A stretch of 47,162 nucleotides of DNA from Acidobacteriaceae bacterium (GTDB lineage Bacteria > Acidobacteriota > Terriglobia > Terriglobales > Acidobacteriaceae). The stretch spans positions 1-47,162 of the forward strand of contig PKVW01000041.1 of assembly GCA_003131585.1 (NCBI GenBank), given 5' to 3'. Shown piece after piece: positions 43,965-47,162 of this stretch (position 1 is its first letter; the number at the start of each line of letters is the position of its first letter). The position numbers and the translations under genes are program-made. Below the pieces are notes generated by a model. That model had not been told where the DNA came from, searched no databases, and worked only from the letters and a program-made list of their open reading frames with translations.

Positions 43965-44273
43965 ATGCTACGGTTCGAATGGGACAACGCCAAGGCGCGA
44001 GCCAACCGGCGAAAACATGGGGTTAGCTTCGAGATCGCGCGGCAAGTCTTCGAAGATCCCGACGCGTTTGTGGAACAGGACCGAATTGAAGGTGGCGAAC
44101 GCCGATGGCAAACGATTGGAACGGTGGATGGCGTATTGCTGCTGCTGGTAGCCCATAATATTGAAGCCGGTGATGACGAACCGGATGAGACCATTCGCAT
44201 CATTTCGGCGCGGCGGGCCAGCCGGAGGGAAAGAAAACGCTATGAAGAAGAGCGTCAAAAGAACTACTTCTAG
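43965..44273 (+). CDS. brnT: BrnT-family toxin (RelE-like RNase)
   Basis: A 102-residue toxin: FEWDNAKARANRRKHGVSFEIARQVFEDP is the family start, then TIGTVDGVLLLLVAHNIE and the active-site end IRIISARRASRRERKRYEEE. BrnT cuts mRNA on the ribosome and is held by BrnA. The gene overlaps brnA by 32 bases. ATG 43965 is chosen over the ATG at 43959, which is in another frame. Confidence 0.9.
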   Translation: MLRFEWDNAKARANRRKHGVSFEIARQVFEDPDAFVEQDRIEGGERRWQTIGTVDGVLLLLVAHNIEAGDDEPDETIRIISARRASRRERKRYEEERQKNYF

Positions 44274-44538
44274 TCCACTGACGGCGCAGCAGCGACGCGA
44301 GGCCGCTGCTTTGGCTTCGATGCCGGATGACAAGATCGACTACTCCGACATTCCTCCCCTCACAGACGGCTTTTGGAAGCACGCAGTACGCAATCCCTTC
44401 TACCGGCCAGTCAAGCTACAACTGACCGTCCGACTGGACGCCGATGTGGTTGCCTGGCTGCGCGAGCAGGGCAAGGGGTATCAGACCCGAATCAATGCTT
44501 TGCTTCGAGCGGCAATGGTGGATGATGTAACTGGGTAG
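44242..44538 (+). CDS. brnA: BrnA-family antitoxin
   Basis: A 98-residue antitoxin. Linker MKKSVKRTTSSPLTAQQRREAAALASMPDDKIDYSDIPPLTD binds the toxin; the C-terminal ribbon-helix-helix (KLQLTVRLDADVVAWLREQGKGYQTRINALLRAAM) binds DNA and represses the operon. The start is ATG 44242, inside the end of brnT, so translation is coupled. Its last 47 bases overlap, on the opposite strand, the end of leuB. Confidence 0.9.
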   Translation: MKKSVKRTTSSPLTAQQRREAAALASMPDDKIDYSDIPPLTDGFWKHAVRNPFYRPVKLQLTVRLDADVVAWLREQGKGYQTRINALLRAAMVDDVTG

Positions 44539-45619
44539 TGCTCCTGGATCCTCGTGCCGCTTCCACCACCCGGCTCCCCATTTCCGAGGTGGAAACTGGT
44601 TTTTGTCCAGATCTGGCCAGGTCTGCGGTGCGGGAGCCTTGATTCAGTGCGGCGCTGACCGCGTTCTCGATGCAAGCGGCTTCGTTCTCCAGCCCAAAAG
44701 AATGGCGGAGGAGCAGGGCGGCGGAAAGAATCGCGCCGAGGGGATTCGCGATGCCCTTGCCGGCAATGTCGGGCGCGGAGCCGTGGACAGGCTCATACAC
44801 ACCGACCGGGCCTCCGATGCTGGCTGAGGCGAGCGGGCCGAGCGAACCGACCACTCCACCGGCCAGGTCCGAGAGAATGTCGCCAAACATGTTTTCGGTG
44901 AGCACCACATCGAAATCTTTGGGACGCTGCACCAGCGACATGGCGGCGGAATCCACGTACATGTGAGAGAGTTGCACTCCCGGATAATCTTTCGCGCAGC
45001 GGGTAACGACTTCGCGCCACAGGCGGGAACACTCGAGAACATTGGCTTTGTCGACGGAGAGAACTTTGTGGCGGCGCTTCACGGCGAGGTCGAAGGCGAC
45101 ACGGGCGATGCGTTCGATGGCCGACTCGTCGTACGTCATGGTGTTGGTGGCAATGCGGGAGCCGGGCGCGCCCGCGATAGAACGCGGCTCTCCGAAATAA
45201 AGCCCTCCCAGCAGCTCGCGGACGATCATGATGTCGGTGCCTCGAACCAGATCGGCGCGCAGCGGTGAACAGTCTTCCAGTGCGGGAAAGCAGATGGCGG
45301 GACGCAGGTTGGCGTAGGCGCCGAGTTCGCGGCGCAGGCGGAGGAGTCCGGCTTCGGGGCGAAGGTGGTTGGGATAGTGATCGAACGCAGGACTTCCTAC
45401 TGCGCCGAGCAGGACCGCGCGGGACGCAAGGCACGACTGAATTGTATCGGCAGGCAGAGGATCATTGGCGGCCGTCAATGCCGCGCCGCCGATGTTCTTG
45501 CGCTGGAGCTGAAGTTGGTGGCCGAAGGCGTCGGCTACGGCTTGAAGAACGAGGACAGCTTGCTCGGTGACTTCCGGGCCGATCCCGTCGCCGGGGAGGA
45601 TGGTGAGGTTCAGATGCAT
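44492..45619 (-). CDS. leuB: 3-isopropylmalate dehydrogenase
   Basis: A 375-residue decarboxylating dehydrogenase of leucine synthesis. It has ILPGDGIGPEV at the start, RAVLLGAVGSPAFD, the substrate loop LRPEAGLLRLRRELGAYANLRP, YDESAIERIARVAF, the catalytic VDKANVLECSRLWREV, and the metal/NAD region NMFGDILSDLAGGVVGSLGPLASAS, then PVHGSAPDIAGKGIANP. After about 345 comes an unusual tail (GSRVVEAARGSRSTTQLHHPP) that overlaps brnA. It is downstream of leuA with a 147-base spacer holding a repeat. Confidence 0.93.
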   Translation of the reverse strand: MHLNLTILPGDGIGPEVTEQAVLVLQAVADAFGHQLQLQRKNIGGAALTAANDPLPADTIQSCLASRAVLLGAVGSPAFDHYPNHLRPEAGLLRLRRELGAYANLRPAICFPALEDCSPLRADLVRGTDIMIVRELLGGLYFGEPRSIAGAPGSRIATNTMTYDESAIERIARVAFDLAVKRRHKVLSVDKANVLECSRLWREVVTRCAKDYPGVQLSHMYVDSAAMSLVQRPKDFDVVLTENMFGDILSDLAGGVVGSLGPLASASIGGPVGVYEPVHGSAPDIAGKGIANPLGAILSAALLLRHSFGLENEAACIENAVSAALNQGSRTADLARSGQKPVSTSEMGSRVVEAARGSRSTTQLHHPPLPLEAKH

Positions 45620-45692
45620 GCGGGGATTAGTTTAATGGAAACCGCTTTTGCGGCGCAGGATTCCCAGCGAGAAAGCGGTGGTATCCCAACCC

Positions 45693-45738
45693 GCCGGGCT
45701 GCGCCCGGACGGAGAGCCGCGGGCGGCTGTCCCCACAT
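45693..45738. repeat. 46-base dispersed palindromic repeat, copy between leuA and leuB
   Basis: It begins GCCGGGCTGCGCCCGG and ends GGGCGGCTGTCCCCACAT, in the same order as the copy at 36727-36772. It lies in the leuA-leuB spacer and could fold in their common transcript. Confidence 0.8.
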
Positions 45739-45766
45739 AAATCTTCCGAAGGCATCCGGTAAACCG

Positions 45767-47122
45767 CTAGACGCCCCAGAGATAGTCTTCCTGATCGTGA
45801 TGGTGATCGACGGGAACGGGCAGCGGCACGCCGAAGGCGTTGGTTTGCGGCGCCAGTGGAAACGGCCGGGGTGATTCGTGACTTGAGGCAGTGGCGGCGG
45901 CAAGAGTTGTTTCAAGCGGCTCGAACAGCGGAGCCGCTGATGCCGCCGGCTTGTGGGTGTCACGGATCAATTCCAGCAGGTGATGATCTTCGACATGTTT
46001 GATTTTGTCGGCGAGGCGAACGAAGCGGCGATAGATGTCATCGAGAGCGCGGCGGTCGAACTGGCAGCCGAGTCGTTCGCAGCGTTTCGCGAGAGCGTGA
46101 CGGCCGGAGTGCTTGCCCAGAACGAGTTTCGAGTCGGGCACACCGACCGACTGGGGCGTCATGATCTCGTAGGTCAAGGGATTCTTGAGTACACCGTCCT
46201 GGTGAATGCCGGCTTCGTGCGCGAAGGCATTGCGTCCGGTGATGGCCTTGTTGGGCTGCACGGGCACGCCGGTGATTTCGCTCAGCAGCTGGCTGGCGGG
46301 GAACAGATGTTCGCCGACAATGCCGGTCTCGTAGGGATAGCGATCATGGCGAACCCGCATCGCCATGACGATCTCTTCGAGCGAAGCGTTGCCGGCACGC
46401 TCGCCGATGCCGTTGATGGTGCATTCGATCTGGCGCGCGCCCGCCTTCACGCCGGCGAGTGAATTGGCCACCGCCATGCCGAGATCGTTGTGGCAATGGG
46501 TGGAGAAGCGCGCCTTGTCGGAATTGGGCACGCGCTCGCGCAGCATCTTGAACAGCGCGAAATATTCCTCCGGCACCGTATAGCCGACGGTGTCGGGGAT
46601 ATTGATGGTGGTGGCGCCGGCATTGATGGCGGCTTCCACGCAGCGGCAGAGGAAATCCTGCTCGGTGCGGGTGCCATCCTCGGCCGACCATTCGACGTCG
46701 TCGGTGTGGCTGCGCGCGCGGGTGACCTGCCCGATCACCATCTCGTAGACCTCGTGCGGCTCCTTCTGCAGCTTCCACTTCATGTGCACCGGCGAGGTGG
46801 AGAGAAACGTATGGATGCGCTTGCGCCGGGCCGGCTTGATCGCTTCCGCACAGCGGTCGATGTCTTTCGGCGACGCGCGTGAGAGACCGCAGATCACGGC
46901 GTTCTTGGAGCGCTTGGCGATCTCGTGCACGGCGGCAAAGTCGCCTTCCGAGGCGATCGGGAAACCGGCCTCGATGATGTCCACGCCCATGGTGTCGAGC
47001 AGCTCGGCCACGGCGAGTTTCTCTTCATGCGTCATGGTCGCGCCGGGACACTGCTCGCCGTCGCGCAACGTCGTGTCGAAGATGACGACGCGGTCCTTGT
47101 CGGACTGGGTCTTGTTAGTCAT
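45767..47122 (-). CDS. leuA: 2-isopropylmalate synthase without regulatory domain
   Basis: A 451-residue synthase that joins acetyl-CoA and 2-oxoisovalerate, the first step to leucine. [20 protein letters not shown], the zinc motif [17 protein letters not shown] and GKHSGRHA are intact. LeuA is usually 500-570 residues with a C-terminal leucine-binding regulatory domain. Here that domain is missing: after [12 protein letters not shown] (about 390) only an Ala/Pro-rich tail of about 55 residues follows, so feedback control by leucine may be lost. AAGGA lies 8 bases before ATG 47122. The catalytic part reads like alphaproteobacterial LeuA, which may indicate transfer (inference). Confidence 0.92.
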   Translation of the reverse strand: MTNKTQSDKDRVVIFDTTLRDGEQCPGATMTHEEKLAVAELLDTMGVDIIEAGFPIASEGDFAAVHEIAKRSKNAVICGLSRASPKDIDRCAEAIKPARRKRIHTFLSTSPVHMKWKLQKEPHEVYEMVIGQVTRARSHTDDVEWSAEDGTRTEQDFLCRCVEAAINAGATTINIPDTVGYTVPEEYFALFKMLRERVPNSDKARFSTHCHNDLGMAVANSLAGVKAGARQIECTINGIGERAGNASLEEIVMAMRVRHDRYPYETGIVGEHLFPASQLLSEITGVPVQPNKAITGRNAFAHEAGIHQDGVLKNPLTYEIMTPQSVGVPDSKLVLGKHSGRHALAKRCERLGCQFDRRALDDIYRRFVRLADKIKHVEDHHLLELIRDTHKPAASAAPLFEPLETTLAAATASSHESPRPFPLAPQTNAFGVPLPVPVDHHHDQEDYLWGV

Positions 47123-47162
47123 GGCATTGATCCTTCTCGTCGAATGCGCCGCTTTTGGGCGC

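Overview
The window is about 47 kb of GC-rich bacterial chromosome. The gene set looks like a soil Acidobacteriota genome of the Terriglobia/Koribacter type: a Ser/Thr kinase fused to TPRs, a YXWGXW-repeat protein, Ig-like lipoproteins, an ETF/ETF-QO block, and dispersed palindromic intergenic repeats. This placement rests on gene style and was not tested by phylogeny. There are no rRNAs, phage genes, insertion sequences or CRISPR arrays.

Layout. 1-4.7 kb: partial FG-GAP secreted protein, serine hydrolase, tRNA-Cys and tRNA-Gly, a lone ABC ATPase, a response regulator and a PhzF-like isomerase. 4.8-7.8 kb: a promoter plus attenuator-like leader, two tandem 1-Cys peroxiredoxins, a selenocysteine tRNA (selC) and cysteine synthase. 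8.0-13.2 kb: a tightly packed six-gene operon encoding a large secreted protein, a 56-residue Cys-containing peptide, an S26-type peptidase, an HPr-kinase-like protein, a PqqD-like recognition protein and a radical SAM/SPASM enzyme. I read this as an undescribed RiPP (modified peptide) system and the most interesting locus here. 13.4-22.5 kb: secreted proteins, a SET-domain methyltransferase, an RND efflux pump pair, threonine aldolase, an Ig/InlB-like lipoprotein, a frameshifted small basic protein and a zinc-ribbon protein. 22.7-28.2 kb: etfB, etfA, hicB, a frameshifted hicA, ETF-quinone oxidoreductase, and moaA with a repeat element inserted in frame. 28.2-36.4 kb: mostly secreted or uncharacterised proteins, YceI and a class III aminotransferase. 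36.8-47.1 kb: a kinase-TPR protein that seems to start at CTG, a DMT exporter, an HD-GYP regulator, a glycosyltransferase, brnTA, leuB and leuA.

How the genes fit together. EtfAB would pass electrons from flavoprotein dehydrogenases to ETF-QO and the quinone pool. LeuA and LeuB act in leucine synthesis. In the RiPP operon the PqqD-like protein would hold the peptide leader (YxxP motif) for the radical SAM enzyme. The HPrK-like protein may phosphorylate the peptide, which ends in Ser, and the S26 peptidase may remove the leader. Several frame breaks lie next to homopolymers or short repeats, so sequencing error competes with true gene decay.
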